A stretch of 64,000 nucleotides of DNA from Asanoa sp040676615 (GTDB lineage: Bacteria > Actinomycetota > Actinomycetes > Mycobacteriales > Micromonosporaceae), in the NCBI RefSeq assembly GCF_040676615.1, contig NZ_JBFAPI010000002.1:434001-498000 (forward strand), in the 5' to 3' direction. Below the pieces are notes generated by a model. The model ran no database searches and had not been told where the DNA came from. It saw only the letters and a list, made by a program, of their open reading frames with translations. Below, piece by piece: positions 15,493 through 23,038 of the stretch. The position numbers and the translations under genes are program-made. Numbering within the stretch: the first letter of the stretch is position 1; every line of letters begins with the position of its first letter.

Positions 15493-16311
15493 ATGCAGGC
15501 ACGGTCGGCACTCTTCGACCTCTACGGCGACTACCTGCGCCCCCGTGGCGGCAGGGCTCCCGTCGCCGCCCTGGTGCGCCTGCTCGCACCCCTCGGCATC
15601 GCACCGCCCGCGGTGCGCACAGCCGTGTCCCGCATGGTGCGACAAGGCTGGCTGCACCCGCTGCGGCTGAGCACCGGGCCCGGCTATCTGATCACGTCCA
15701 AAGCGGCCAGGCGACTCGACGAGGCCGCCGCCCGGATCTACCGCACCAACCGGGCAGGCTGGGACGGCCGGTTCGACCTGATCGTCCTGGAGGCGCCGGC
15801 CGCGCGCCGGGAACGGCAGCGGCTCGGCGCCAACCTGAGCTATCTCGGCTACGGGATGCTCGACGAGCGCACCTGGGTCGCCACCCGGCCCGGCGCCGAC
15901 GTCGACGCCCTCCTGGTGGAGACCGGCATCGGCTACGAGCGGTTCACCGCGACCCACGCCGCCGGCACGTCCGGCGCGATGGCGGTCGTGCGCCGCGCCT
16001 GGGACCTGGAAGAGATCGGCAACGCCTACGAGACGTTCGTGGCCGAGCAGCGGCCGTTGCTGTCCCAGGTCACGCCGCGCAGCGATGACGAACTCGCGTA
16101 CGCGGCGCGGTTCCGGCTCGTGCACGCCTGGCGCACGTTCCTGTTCCGCGACCCGCAACTGCCGCCGGCCCTGCTGCCCGAGCGCTGGGCCGGCAGCAAC
16201 GCGGCCGCGTTCTTCGACCGGCACGCGACGCGGTTGCGCCCGGCCGCCGACCGCTACGTGGAAAGCTGTCTCGACGCGGGCCTGCGGGCCGCCCGATCGA
16301 AAGGTTCCTGA
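15493..16311 (+). CDS. PaaX-family transcriptional regulator
   Basis: A 272-residue PaaX-like protein. The N-terminal winged helix (LFDLYGDYLRPRGGRAPVAA, split LFDLYGDY and VRTAVSRMVRQGWL) has the PaaX signature in which Arg-Thr-Ala-Val-Ser-Arg forms the recognition helix. The central and C-terminal PaaX domains follow (WDLEEIGNAYETFV is typical). In other bacteria PaaX represses phenylacetate catabolism and is released by phenylacetyl-CoA. Here the only partner is the enoyl-CoA hydratase 3 nt downstream, with no paaABCDE nearby. The ligand may therefore be another aryl- or acyl-CoA. The ATG start is 10 nt after the inverted repeat. Confidence 0.88.
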   Translation: MQARSALFDLYGDYLRPRGGRAPVAALVRLLAPLGIAPPAVRTAVSRMVRQGWLHPLRLSTGPGYLITSKAARRLDEAAARIYRTNRAGWDGRFDLIVLEAPAARRERQRLGANLSYLGYGMLDERTWVATRPGADVDALLVETGIGYERFTATHAAGTSGAMAVVRRAWDLEEIGNAYETFVAEQRPLLSQVTPRSDDELAYAARFRLVHAWRTFLFRDPQLPPALLPERWAGSNAAAFFDRHATRLRPAADRYVESCLDAGLRAARSKGS

Positions 16312-16314
16312 GAC

Positions 16315-17106
16315 GTGAGTGACGTGCTGCTGGTCGACCGCACCGACGCGGTGGTGACGCTGACGCTCAACCGGCCCGAGGCGATGAACGCGCTCGACGT
16401 GCCGCTGAAGGAGGCGCTCCGCGACGCGCTGGCCGCGCTGGAAACCGACCGGTCCTGCCGCGCGGTCGTACTGGCCGGCGCCGGCCGGGCGTTCTGCGCC
16501 GGTCAGGACCTGCGCGAGCACGTCGGGGTGCTCGAGTCGGGCACGTCCGACTCGCTCGACACGGTCCGCCGCCACTACAACCCGATCGCGTCCCGGCTGG
16601 GCAGCATGCCCAAACCGGTGGTCGCCGCGGTCGGCGGGATGGCGGCCGGCGCCGGCGCGGGCCTCGCCCTGTTGGCCGACTTCCGCATCGGCGGCCCGAG
16701 CACCTCGTTCCTGATGGCGTTCGCCAACGTCGGCCTGGCCGCCGACACCGGCCTGTCCTGGTCCCTGCCCCGCCTGGTCGGCCACGCCAAGGCGATCGAG
16801 TTGCTGATGCTGGCCGAACCGGTCAAGGCCGAGGCGGCCGAGCGGCTGGGCCTGCTCACCCGGGTGGTCGAGGCCGACGCCGACGTGCTGCCGGCGGCCC
16901 AGGCACTGGCCGCGCGGCTGGCGGCGGGCCCGACGGTGGCCTACGGCGCGATCAAACGCGAACTCTCGGTCGGCGACGCCGGCACGCTCAACGACGCGCT
17001 GGCCGCGGAGGCCCAGGCCCAGACCATCAGCGGCGCCACGGCCGACCACCGCAACGCCACGCTGGCCTTCGTCGAGAAGCGCAAGCCCACGTTCGAGGGC
17101 CGCTAG
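16315..17106 (+). CDS. Enoyl-CoA hydratase/isomerase (PaaG-like)
   Basis: A 263-residue crotonase-fold protein. The oxyanion-hole motifs AGAGRAFCAGQDLREH and VGGMAAGAGAGLALLADFR are intact. The second region has FANVGLAADTGLSW, where hydratases carry the catalytic Glu pair. Here Asp replaces one acidic position, as in PaaG-type isomerases (which have a single Asp). The reaction is thus more likely isomerisation of a ring-derived enoyl-CoA than simple hydration, which is inference. The GTG start lies 3 nt after the PaaX stop with AAAGG about 10 nt upstream, so the two form an operon under PaaX control. Confidence 0.85.
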   Translation: MSDVLLVDRTDAVVTLTLNRPEAMNALDVPLKEALRDALAALETDRSCRAVVLAGAGRAFCAGQDLREHVGVLESGTSDSLDTVRRHYNPIASRLGSMPKPVVAAVGGMAAGAGAGLALLADFRIGGPSTSFLMAFANVGLAADTGLSWSLPRLVGHAKAIELLMLAEPVKAEAAERLGLLTRVVEADADVLPAAQALAARLAAGPTVAYGAIKRELSVGDAGTLNDALAAEAQAQTISGATADHRNATLAFVEKRKPTFEGR

Positions 17107-17130
17107 CGGCGGCATCAAGGCCGCGCGGTT

Positions 17131-17703
17131 CTAGTCGTCTTCTTCCGGGTCCTGGTTGGCTTCCTCGCCGAGGACGAAGGCCTGCATGGCCAGCTCGTCG
17201 TCGGACGGTGAGACGTAGGTGGGGAGTTCGCGCGGGCCCAGTTCCATCACGTAGGACCAGAAGAGGCGGACGGCCTCGGCCGGGTTGGGTGCCTCGATGG
17301 GCAGGTCGAGGCTGACCAGCCAGGTGCGGTTGTCGACGGCGGGCGCGACGCGGGCGGTCAGGGTCGCGAAGGTGCTGCCGTCGACCGGGGTGACCGGGCC
17401 GGCCGGGGTCAGCTCGGCGGCCGCGGCCGGGTCGTCGAAGAACCGCCGGGTGTAGGTGACCACCACCGGGCCGGGCGCGGCCACGTCGGCGTTGTCGGGG
17501 TCGTCGTCGGAACGGCCGGCCGCCGAGGCGACCCGGCCCAGGGCGACGATCTGCGGAGGCTCGGCCTCGGCGATGACCAGCACCTCGTCGCCCGCGACGG
17601 GGCGGGGGGCGTCGCCGACGTCGGAGAGCTCCAGCGTCTCGTGGTGGAAGAGCCGCTCGGCGGCCAGCCGAGCCTCGGGGATGACGACCGCCCACTGTGC
17701 CAT
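17131..17703 (-). CDS. Conserved hypothetical soluble protein
   Basis: A 190-residue acidic protein without membrane segments. It starts MAQWAVVIPEARLAAERLFH and ends in a run of acidic residues (EEANQDPEEDD). The middle is rich in short beta strands (DEVLVIAEAEPPQIVALGRV; then GPVVVTYTRRFFDDP). I recognise no family. The ATG at 17703 is chosen over one three codons upstream, with GGATGG about 8 nt before it. It lies 31 nt downstream of the tag gene on the same strand and is probably cotranscribed with it. Confidence 0.65.
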   Translation of the reverse strand: MAQWAVVIPEARLAAERLFHHETLELSDVGDAPRPVAGDEVLVIAEAEPPQIVALGRVASAAGRSDDDPDNADVAAPGPVVVTYTRRFFDDPAAAAELTPAGPVTPVDGSTFATLTARVAPAVDNRTWLVSLDLPIEAPNPAEAVRLFWSYVMELGPRELPTYVSPSDDELAMQAFVLGEEANQDPEEDD

Positions 17704-17734
17704 GTCAACCATCCCATCACAGCGGGCGGCCGGG

Positions 17735-18304
17735 TCAGTGCGGCGGCACGTGGCAGCCCTCGATGTGGTCGTCGACCATGCCGGTGGCCTGCATCAGCGC
17801 GTAGGCCGTCGTGGGGCCGACGAAGCGGAAGCCGCGCTTCTTGAGGTCTTTGGCCATCGCCGTGGACTCGGGGGTGATCGGCGGGACCTCGGCGCCCGAG
17901 CGCGGCCGGTGCTCGCGCGGCGGCGGCGCGTAGGACCACAGCAGCTTGCTCAGCCCGCCCTCGACCGACAGTGCGGCGCGGGCGTTGCTGATCGCGGCGT
18001 CGACCTTCTGCCGGTTGCGCACGATGCCGGTGTCGGCCATCAGGCGGGCGACGTCGCCCTCGTCGTACGCCGCGACGGTCTTGATCTTGAATTTCCCGAA
18101 CGCCTTCCGGAAGTTTTCCCGTTTGCGCAGGATGGTCAGCCAGGACAGGCCCGACTGGAACGCCTCCAGGGTCATCCGCTCGTAGAGGTGATCGTCGCCG
18201 TGCAGCGGCTGGCCCCACTCGGTGTCGTGGTAGGCGAGGTAGTCGGGACTGCTGCCCCACGGGCAGCGCGCCTTGCCGTCGGCGCCGATCACGAGGTCTG
18301 TCAC
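17735..18304 (-). CDS. tag: DNA-3-methyladenine glycosylase I
   Basis: A 189-residue Tag enzyme that excises 3-methyladenine from alkylated DNA. The zinc-site residues of the family are visible: Cys in ARCPWG, His in YHDTEWG, and the C-terminal His/Cys pair in HIEGCHV. The helix-hairpin-helix region has LSWLTILRKRENFRKAF and the Tyr-Ala base pocket near FVGPTTAYALMQATG. The GTG at 18304 has AGGG 8 nt upstream and is preferred over a TTG two codons earlier. In mycobacteria tagA lies between the DivIVA-like gene and DUF3117, and the same neighbourhood is kept here. Confidence 0.92.
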   Translation of the reverse strand: MTDLVIGADGKARCPWGSSPDYLAYHDTEWGQPLHGDDHLYERMTLEAFQSGLSWLTILRKRENFRKAFGKFKIKTVAAYDEGDVARLMADTGIVRNRQKVDAAISNARAALSVEGGLSKLLWSYAPPPREHRPRSGAEVPPITPESTAMAKDLKKRGFRFVGPTTAYALMQATGMVDDHIEGCHVPPH

Positions 18305-18338
18305 AGGCAAAACCCTATGAGTGGGGTACGACAGAACG

Positions 18339-18824
18339 TCAGGGCAGCCGGCCGGCCTCGACCAGCCGGGCGAAGCGCTTGAGGGCCTGGGTCAGGCTCA
18401 GCTTCGAACCAGGCCAGAGCACCGGCCAGGCGACCCGGCCGGCGGCGCCACCAGGCAGGTGGAACCACTCGTGCCAGACCACCTGGGTGCGGTCCGTGCC
18501 CATCGGGGTGCAGCGCAGCACGCCCGGCCCGCGCAGCAGCCGGCCCTGGTGGATGACCCGCACCTCGTAGGGCGGGTCGAGCCGGGCCACCCGGAACTCG
18601 TCGCGGAGCACGGCCGGCCCGAGTGCGGTGACGGCCTCGATCACGGTGCCCTCGCCGCCGTCGCCGGAGACCACCCGGACGGTGGTGAACGGGATCCACT
18701 CGCCCTGCCGGCGCCAGGCGGTGAACGCCTCGTACACCTGCTTCGCGGGTGCCTTGATGATGACCGTCGCGGTGACCTCTCCGGCGCCGGGCTGGGCGGC
18801 CTCGCGCAGGTCTTCCTCCCTCAT
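18339..18824 (-). CDS. SRPBCC (START-like) family protein
   Basis: A 161-residue polyketide-cyclase/START-like protein with a helix-grip fold that binds hydrophobic ligands. It begins VTATVIIKAPAKQVYEAFTA after a short head, the typical first strand and helix. A series of beta strands and the final long helix LSLTQALKRFARLVEAG follow. The ligand is unknown. Its ATG overlaps the stop of the DivIVA-like gene as ATGA, so the two are translated together. The link suggests a role in cell-envelope growth, but this is inference from context. Confidence 0.82.
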   Translation of the reverse strand: MREEDLREAAQPGAGEVTATVIIKAPAKQVYEAFTAWRRQGEWIPFTTVRVVSGDGGEGTVIEAVTALGPAVLRDEFRVARLDPPYEVRVIHQGRLLRGPGVLRCTPMGTDRTQVVWHEWFHLPGGAAGRVAWPVLWPGSKLSLTQALKRFARLVEAGRLP

Positions 18825-19909
18825 CGGCGTGCCGATCCCGCGTCCTCCGTCGGCGTGCCGACGCCCGAAGAGGTTTCGGCCTCGTCGCGCTGTTTGGCGG
18901 AATCCGCGTCTTCTGCGGAAGGACCCAGATCGGCCGGCGCCGCTGTCCGCTTCGTGGGACGCGAGGTCCGGGTGGCCGTGCGGCGCGCGGGGGTGCGGGC
19001 CTTGGCCGGCGCGACCGCCTCGTCGGTGGCCGGCTCGGCTGCCGTCGCCGGCGAGGCGCCTTCGGCGCTCGCCTCGGCGACCGGCTCCTGGGCCTGGCTC
19101 GCCCGGTCCGTCTCCGCCGGGTCGGTAGCTGCCAGGTCATTGCCGGCCCGACCGGCGGCTGCCTGGTCGAACGGGGCCGCGGCCGGCTGCTCGTCGGCTG
19201 CCCGGTGGGTGGCCGGCTCGTCGCTTGACGGCTGCTCAGCAGGCTGGTCGGAACCGGCGGTCGCCCCGCTCCCGACCAAGCGGTCGACCAGTTCGCCCGC
19301 AGCGGCCGGTTCGTCGACGGGCGCCGTGGCCCGGTCGGCGGGCGGTACGTCGGCGGCCGCCGCGGCCCGGTCGGCGGCCGGTTCGTCGGCGGGCGCCGCG
19401 GCCCGGTCGGCGGTCGGCTCCGCGGTGCCGGCCGGGTCAGTTTCGGTCGCCGCCGGCTCGGTCGCGATTTCGTCAGCTTCAGCCGGGCGGGTGAACTCGG
19501 TCCAGTCGCGCTTGGCCGGCTCGGCCGCCCCGGCCTGCGTCGTGGCCGGTGCCTGGGCCGCCTCGCGGGCCCGGCGAAGGGCGTCGGCATCGAGCACCCG
19601 GCCCTCGCGGAGCGCGCCGACCTCGGCCTCCAGCACTCCGATCAACTCGTCCTTGTAGCCGATGTCGTAGGCCGCCCGGCGCATCGCCTGGTCGACCTGT
19701 GCCATTCGGTAACCGCGGGTGGCCAGGTCGAAGCGCACCTCGCCGAGGTCGGACTCCTGCAGTGGCCGGGTCGTGGGCAGCGGCAACGCCCGCCCGTCGG
19801 GCTCGGCGGGCTGCAGCCCGGCGTCGCGCCCGCTGACCAACACGGTCACGCCGAACACGACCGCCGCGACGGTGACCGCCACGACCACAATAAGGAGTAG
19901 CTGACCCAT
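18821..19909 (-). CDS. Membrane-anchored DivIVA-domain protein with Ala/Pro/Asp-rich tail
   Basis: A 362-residue protein. An N-terminal membrane helix (QLLLIVVVAVTVAAVVFGVT) is followed by a DivIVA-like motif, VRFDLATRGYRMAQVDQAM, and a short coiled coil (DELIGVLEAEVGALREG). The remaining 220 residues are low complexity, made of Asp/Glu-Pro-Ala units such as ADRAAAPADEPA, and end in a Lys/Arg-rich Thr stretch. Mycobacterial Rv1209 has the same anchor plus DivIVA motif. DivIVA motifs recruit proteins to curved membrane, so polar growth or septation is plausible. The ATG at 19909 puts the helix at the N-terminus. An upstream extension to 19978 is not supported. Confidence 0.8.
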   Translation of the reverse strand: MGQLLLIVVVAVTVAAVVFGVTVLVSGRDAGLQPAEPDGRALPLPTTRPLQESDLGEVRFDLATRGYRMAQVDQAMRRAAYDIGYKDELIGVLEAEVGALREGRVLDADALRRAREAAQAPATTQAGAAEPAKRDWTEFTRPAEADEIATEPAATETDPAGTAEPTADRAAAPADEPAADRAAAAADVPPADRATAPVDEPAAAGELVDRLVGSGATAGSDQPAEQPSSDEPATHRAADEQPAAAPFDQAAAGRAGNDLAATDPAETDRASQAQEPVAEASAEGASPATAAEPATDEAVAPAKARTPARRTATRTSRPTKRTAAPADLGPSAEDADSAKQRDEAETSSGVGTPTEDAGSARR

Positions 19910-20020
19910 ACGCCCGATCGTGGCATGTCGGGCCGGGAGGGTCGACCCCGCCACCCCGTCGTCCACCTTCGCGGGCAAGGATCAAGCCGGAGGACCCAGG
20001 GCGACACACGAGGAGAGCGC

Positions 20021-20890
20021 ATGTCGGGCGAGTTGCGGCTGGGACCGCGGACCTTCGGCCCGACCGACCTCGTCGTGATGGCGATCGTCAACCGGACACC
20101 GGACTCGTTCTTCGACCGCGGCGCCACATATGCCGCGGACGCCGCCCTGCACGCGGTCGAGGCCGCCGTCCGCGACGGGGCCGACATCATCGACATCGGC
20201 GGGGTCAAGGCCGGCCCCGGTGATCACGTCGACCCGGTCGAGGAGATCACCCGCACGGTGGCGACGGTGGCCGCGGTGCGCGCCGCGTTCCCGGAGACGG
20301 TGATCTCGATCGACACCTGGCGGGCCGAGGTCGCCACCGAGGCGGTCGCGGCCGGCGCGGACCTGATCAACGACACCTGGGCCGGCGCCGACCCGCACCT
20401 GGCCGAGGTGGCCGCCGCGACCGGTGCCGGGCTGGTCTGCACCCACGCCGGCGGCCTGCGCCCCCGCACGCGCCCGCACCGGGCGGCCTTCGACGACGTG
20501 GTCGCCGACGTGGTCGAGACGGTCACAACGCTGGCGCGGAGGGCAACCGATCTGGGTGTACGCCCCGACGGCATCGTCGTCGACCCCGCACACGATTTCG
20601 GCAAGAACACCCGGCACTCGCTGGAACTCACCCGCCGGCTCGGCGACCTGGTCGCGACCGGCTGGCCGGTGCTGGTCGCGCTGTCCAACAAGGATTTCAT
20701 CGGCGAGACCCTCGACCTGCCGGTCGACCAGCGGCTGGAGGGCACCCTCGCCGCGACGGCGGTCTCCGCCTGGCTCGGCGCCCGGCTCTTCCGGGCACAC
20801 CAGGTGCGCGAGACCCGCCGGGTGCTCGACACCGTCTCGTCGATCCGCGGCGACCGCCCGCCGGCCGTCTCCCGGCGCGGGCTGGCCTAG
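20021..20890 (+). CDS. folP2: FolP2-like dihydropteroate synthase homologue
   Basis: A 289-residue TIM-barrel protein of the DHPS family. The N-terminal motif is VNRTPDSFFDRG, where true DHPS has Asn-Val-Thr-Pro-Asp-Ser-Phe-x-Asp-Gly. The Asp-Ile-Gly-Gly motif is present (DIIDIGGVKAGPG), as is DPAHDFGKN. The usual Met-His-Met-x-Gly loop is replaced by THAGGLRPRTRPHR, as in mycobacterial FolP2, which is reported not to act as a normal DHPS. I therefore infer a divergent pterin-binding protein, not the main folate enzyme. The ATG has GAGGAG 5-6 nt upstream. It diverges from the DivIVA-like gene over 111 bp. In mycobacteria gpgS lies between them but it is missing here. Confidence 0.85.
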   Translation: MSGELRLGPRTFGPTDLVVMAIVNRTPDSFFDRGATYAADAALHAVEAAVRDGADIIDIGGVKAGPGDHVDPVEEITRTVATVAAVRAAFPETVISIDTWRAEVATEAVAAGADLINDTWAGADPHLAEVAAATGAGLVCTHAGGLRPRTRPHRAAFDDVVADVVETVTTLARRATDLGVRPDGIVVDPAHDFGKNTRHSLELTRRLGDLVATGWPVLVALSNKDFIGETLDLPVDQRLEGTLAATAVSAWLGARLFRAHQVRETRRVLDTVSSIRGDRPPAVSRRGLA

Positions 20891-21264
20891 GTCCAGTTGA
20901 GGATCTTCTTCCGCCAGGCATAGAGGATGCCGAGCGCCAGGACCGCCACGAAGATGGCCATTTCCACCAGTGTGGTCACACCGAAGCCCGGGCGGTCGAA
21001 GACGACTGCCCACGGGAAGAGGAAAACGGCCTCGACCGCGAAGAGCACATAAAGGTACGCGTAGACGTAATACCGGATCTGCACCTGCGCCCAGTCGCCG
21101 CCGACCGGGTCGACGCCGCTCTCGTAGGTCTTGCGCTTGCCCTCCGGCTCGGCCGGATCGGCGGGGCTGAGCAGTCGGTTGGCCGTGAACGCGCCGACGA
21201 AGATGAAGACGCTGGCCACCAACAGGAGCCCCAGCGTCACGTAGGACCCGAGGTAACCCGTCAT
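20887..21264 (-). CDS. nuoA: Orphan NADH-quinone oxidoreductase subunit A
   Basis: A 125-residue NuoA with three membrane helices: YVTLGLLLVASVFIFVGAF, a central one with YVYAYLYVLFAVEAVFLFPW and a C-terminal one with LVEMAIFVAVLALGILYAW. The conserved loop KRKTYESGVDPVGG, containing the Glu-Ser/Cys-Gly motif near the quinone site, is kept with Ser in place of the usual Cys. The ATG at 21264 is leaderless, TAAAGT lying 7 nt upstream. No other nuo gene is near. It shares a CTAG stop with folP2 and sits one gene away from korAB. Confidence 0.88.
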   Translation of the reverse strand: MTGYLGSYVTLGLLLVASVFIFVGAFTANRLLSPADPAEPEGKRKTYESGVDPVGGDWAQVQIRYYVYAYLYVLFAVEAVFLFPWAVVFDRPGFGVTTLVEMAIFVAVLALGILYAWRKKILNWT

Positions 21265-21271
21265 GGCCGGG

Positions 21272-21277
21272 ACTTTA
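21272..21277 (-). promoter_or_regulatory. Leaderless nuoA -10 element
   Basis: TAAAGT on the minus strand, 7 nt before the ATG. No clear -35 was found. Confidence 0.45.
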
Positions 21278-21422
21278 CCGCCGTTCGGGCTATTCGTGCC
21301 GACCGATAAGTCCGCGCTGGTCGGCGGAGCGGCGGTAGTTACGGTTTTGTTTCCGACCCAACTGGTGTCCGGAGGCAACTATCGCCGAATAATGAAGCAC
21401 CCCAACGTAGGCCGGAGGTGCC

Positions 21423-22844
21423 ATGTCGAGCAGACGCCGCGCGTTCGCGCTTCTGCGGGCGCTCGCCGCCGGTCTGATCGCGGCCGGTGTGATGGTGCTC
21501 GTCGTGACGATCCCGTCGATGGGAGCCGGCGCGACCGGCCCGGGCGGCGTCGCCGTCGCGTTCGACCCAGGCGCCGATCCGGGCGGCGACGGTGGCGAGC
21601 CCGACCCGGGCGCGACCGAGCCCGATGCTCCGCCGACCGTCGCCGAGCCGACCGAGCAGCCGACGGAGGAGCCGACCGTCCCGCCGCCGCCGACCGATCC
21701 CGAGACCGAGCAGCCGACCGGCGAGGCGACCACCGACCCGGAGCCGACCACGGCGCCGCCGGTGCAGCCGACCGGCGGGCCGGGGCCGACCATCAAGCCG
21801 CCGGGCCAGCCCGGCCCGGTGCTGCCGGGCCAGCGGCCGCAGTTGGGTGCGCTGGTCTGGACAAGTGACATCACCCTCGGCCGGTCCTACTGGTCGCGCT
21901 CGAGCAGCGCCACGGACCTGCGGGTGACGGTGGCCAACACCGGTTCGATCGTCGAACGGGTGGCGATGCGCTACACGCTGCCGGTGGGCGTGACCGACGC
22001 CGGCACGCCGGGATGCTCGCTCGCCACCGGGCGTACGTATGTGTGCGGTTCCTGGATCGCCGGGCCCGGCCTGCGTTTCTCGGCCTCGATCCGGGTCCGG
22101 GTGGCCGGCGACGCCTGGCGGAAGATGCCGTTGGGTGGCTCGGTCGACGTCACCGCCGGTGCGCTCAGCCGGCCCGACCTCGGCACGGTGACCGACAACC
22201 AGGGCTTCGCGGTGCTCTTCCCGCCCGGTCCGCCGGTGGCCGGGATCAGCTTGGCGGCCTCGGAGGTCGCGTTCGGCTCGCCGACCCAGCCGGCCAACCT
22301 CGAGGTCCGGCTGAGCAACACCGGTGACGGCTCGCCGGCCGGTTCGGTCGAGGTGCTGCTCCCCGATGGGGTGACGGTCGTCGGCCAGCCGAGCGGTTGC
22401 CGGGCCGCCGGCCCGCGCACGCATTGCGACCTTGGCCGGCTGCGCGGGGGCCAGACCGCGACCACGACGCTGCCGCTGGTGGCGACCCTCGAGGCCCAGC
22501 GCCTCGCGCCGCTGTCCGGCGCCGTGTTCGGCACCCTGACCTCGGGCCGGGGCACCAAACAGATGCAGATGAGCTTCCGGATCACCGCCGCGGAGGCCAC
22601 CGCCACGCCGTCGCCGACGCCGGAGGGCGCGATCGGGCCGACCGCTTCGCAGGGCACGATCGGTGGGTTCGCGCCGGTCGCCGGCAGCCGAGGCGGCCTC
22701 AGCGGCGTGCAGAAGACCGCGCTGGCCCTGGTGGTCGTCTCGGTCCTGCTGGTGGTGCTGGCGATAACGCTGGCGACCACCTCGCTACGCCGCCGTATAG
22801 AAGACGACAGCACGACCGCCCTCGACATGCCGGCCGTGGAGTAG
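21423..22844 (+). CDS. Cell-surface protein with Pro/Thr-rich stalk and two beta domains
   Basis: A 473-residue type of secreted, C-terminally anchored protein. Helix 1 (LLRALAAGLIAAGVMVLVVT) is a signal peptide or anchor. About residues 50-135 are a Pro/Thr/Glu/Gly stalk (EPTEQPTEEPTVPPPPTDP). Two DUF11-like beta-sandwich domains of about 115 residues follow. Each carries one Cys pair at similar spacing, GCSLATGRTYVCGS and GCRAAGPRTHCDLG, probably disulfides. A Thr/Ser-Pro linker and a final membrane helix (ALALVVVSVLLVVLAITLA) precede a short cytoplasmic tail. It was not matched to a named family. GGAGG lies 5 nt before the ATG. Confidence 0.75.
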   Translation: MSSRRRAFALLRALAAGLIAAGVMVLVVTIPSMGAGATGPGGVAVAFDPGADPGGDGGEPDPGATEPDAPPTVAEPTEQPTEEPTVPPPPTDPETEQPTGEATTDPEPTTAPPVQPTGGPGPTIKPPGQPGPVLPGQRPQLGALVWTSDITLGRSYWSRSSSATDLRVTVANTGSIVERVAMRYTLPVGVTDAGTPGCSLATGRTYVCGSWIAGPGLRFSASIRVRVAGDAWRKMPLGGSVDVTAGALSRPDLGTVTDNQGFAVLFPPGPPVAGISLAASEVAFGSPTQPANLEVRLSNTGDGSPAGSVEVLLPDGVTVVGQPSGCRAAGPRTHCDLGRLRGGQTATTTLPLVATLEAQRLAPLSGAVFGTLTSGRGTKQMQMSFRITAAEATATPSPTPEGAIGPTASQGTIGGFAPVAGSRGGLSGVQKTALALVVVSVLLVVLAITLATTSLRRRIEDDSTTALDMPAVE

Positions 22845-22872
22845 CCCTCCGAGCAGTGCTTTCGCTCACAAG

Positions 22873-22891
22873 TAAGGTAACCCTGACTCCT
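22873..22891 (+). promoter_or_regulatory. Possible iron-box (DtxR/IdeR-like) site upstream of korA
   Basis: The 194-bp gap before korA holds TAAGGTAACCCTGACTCCT. It agrees with the IdeR/DtxR consensus TWAGGTWAGSCTWACCTWA at about 13 of 19 positions, almost perfectly in the left half and poorly in the right. KorAB is an Fe-S enzyme, so iron control is reasonable, but a half-site match is weak evidence. Confidence 0.25.
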
Positions 22892-23038
22892 ACGTGAGAA
22901 GGTCGTCTCACCGGGCGGGACCCAGCACGTGGAAAGGCTGTTCCCGGGACGTACGCTTTTCCAAGACACAACATGGAGCGGGACGGCCCAACGACGCGCG
23001 ACCCCGCCGCCGCCGTCCGGCAAGGAGGTCAGCTAATC

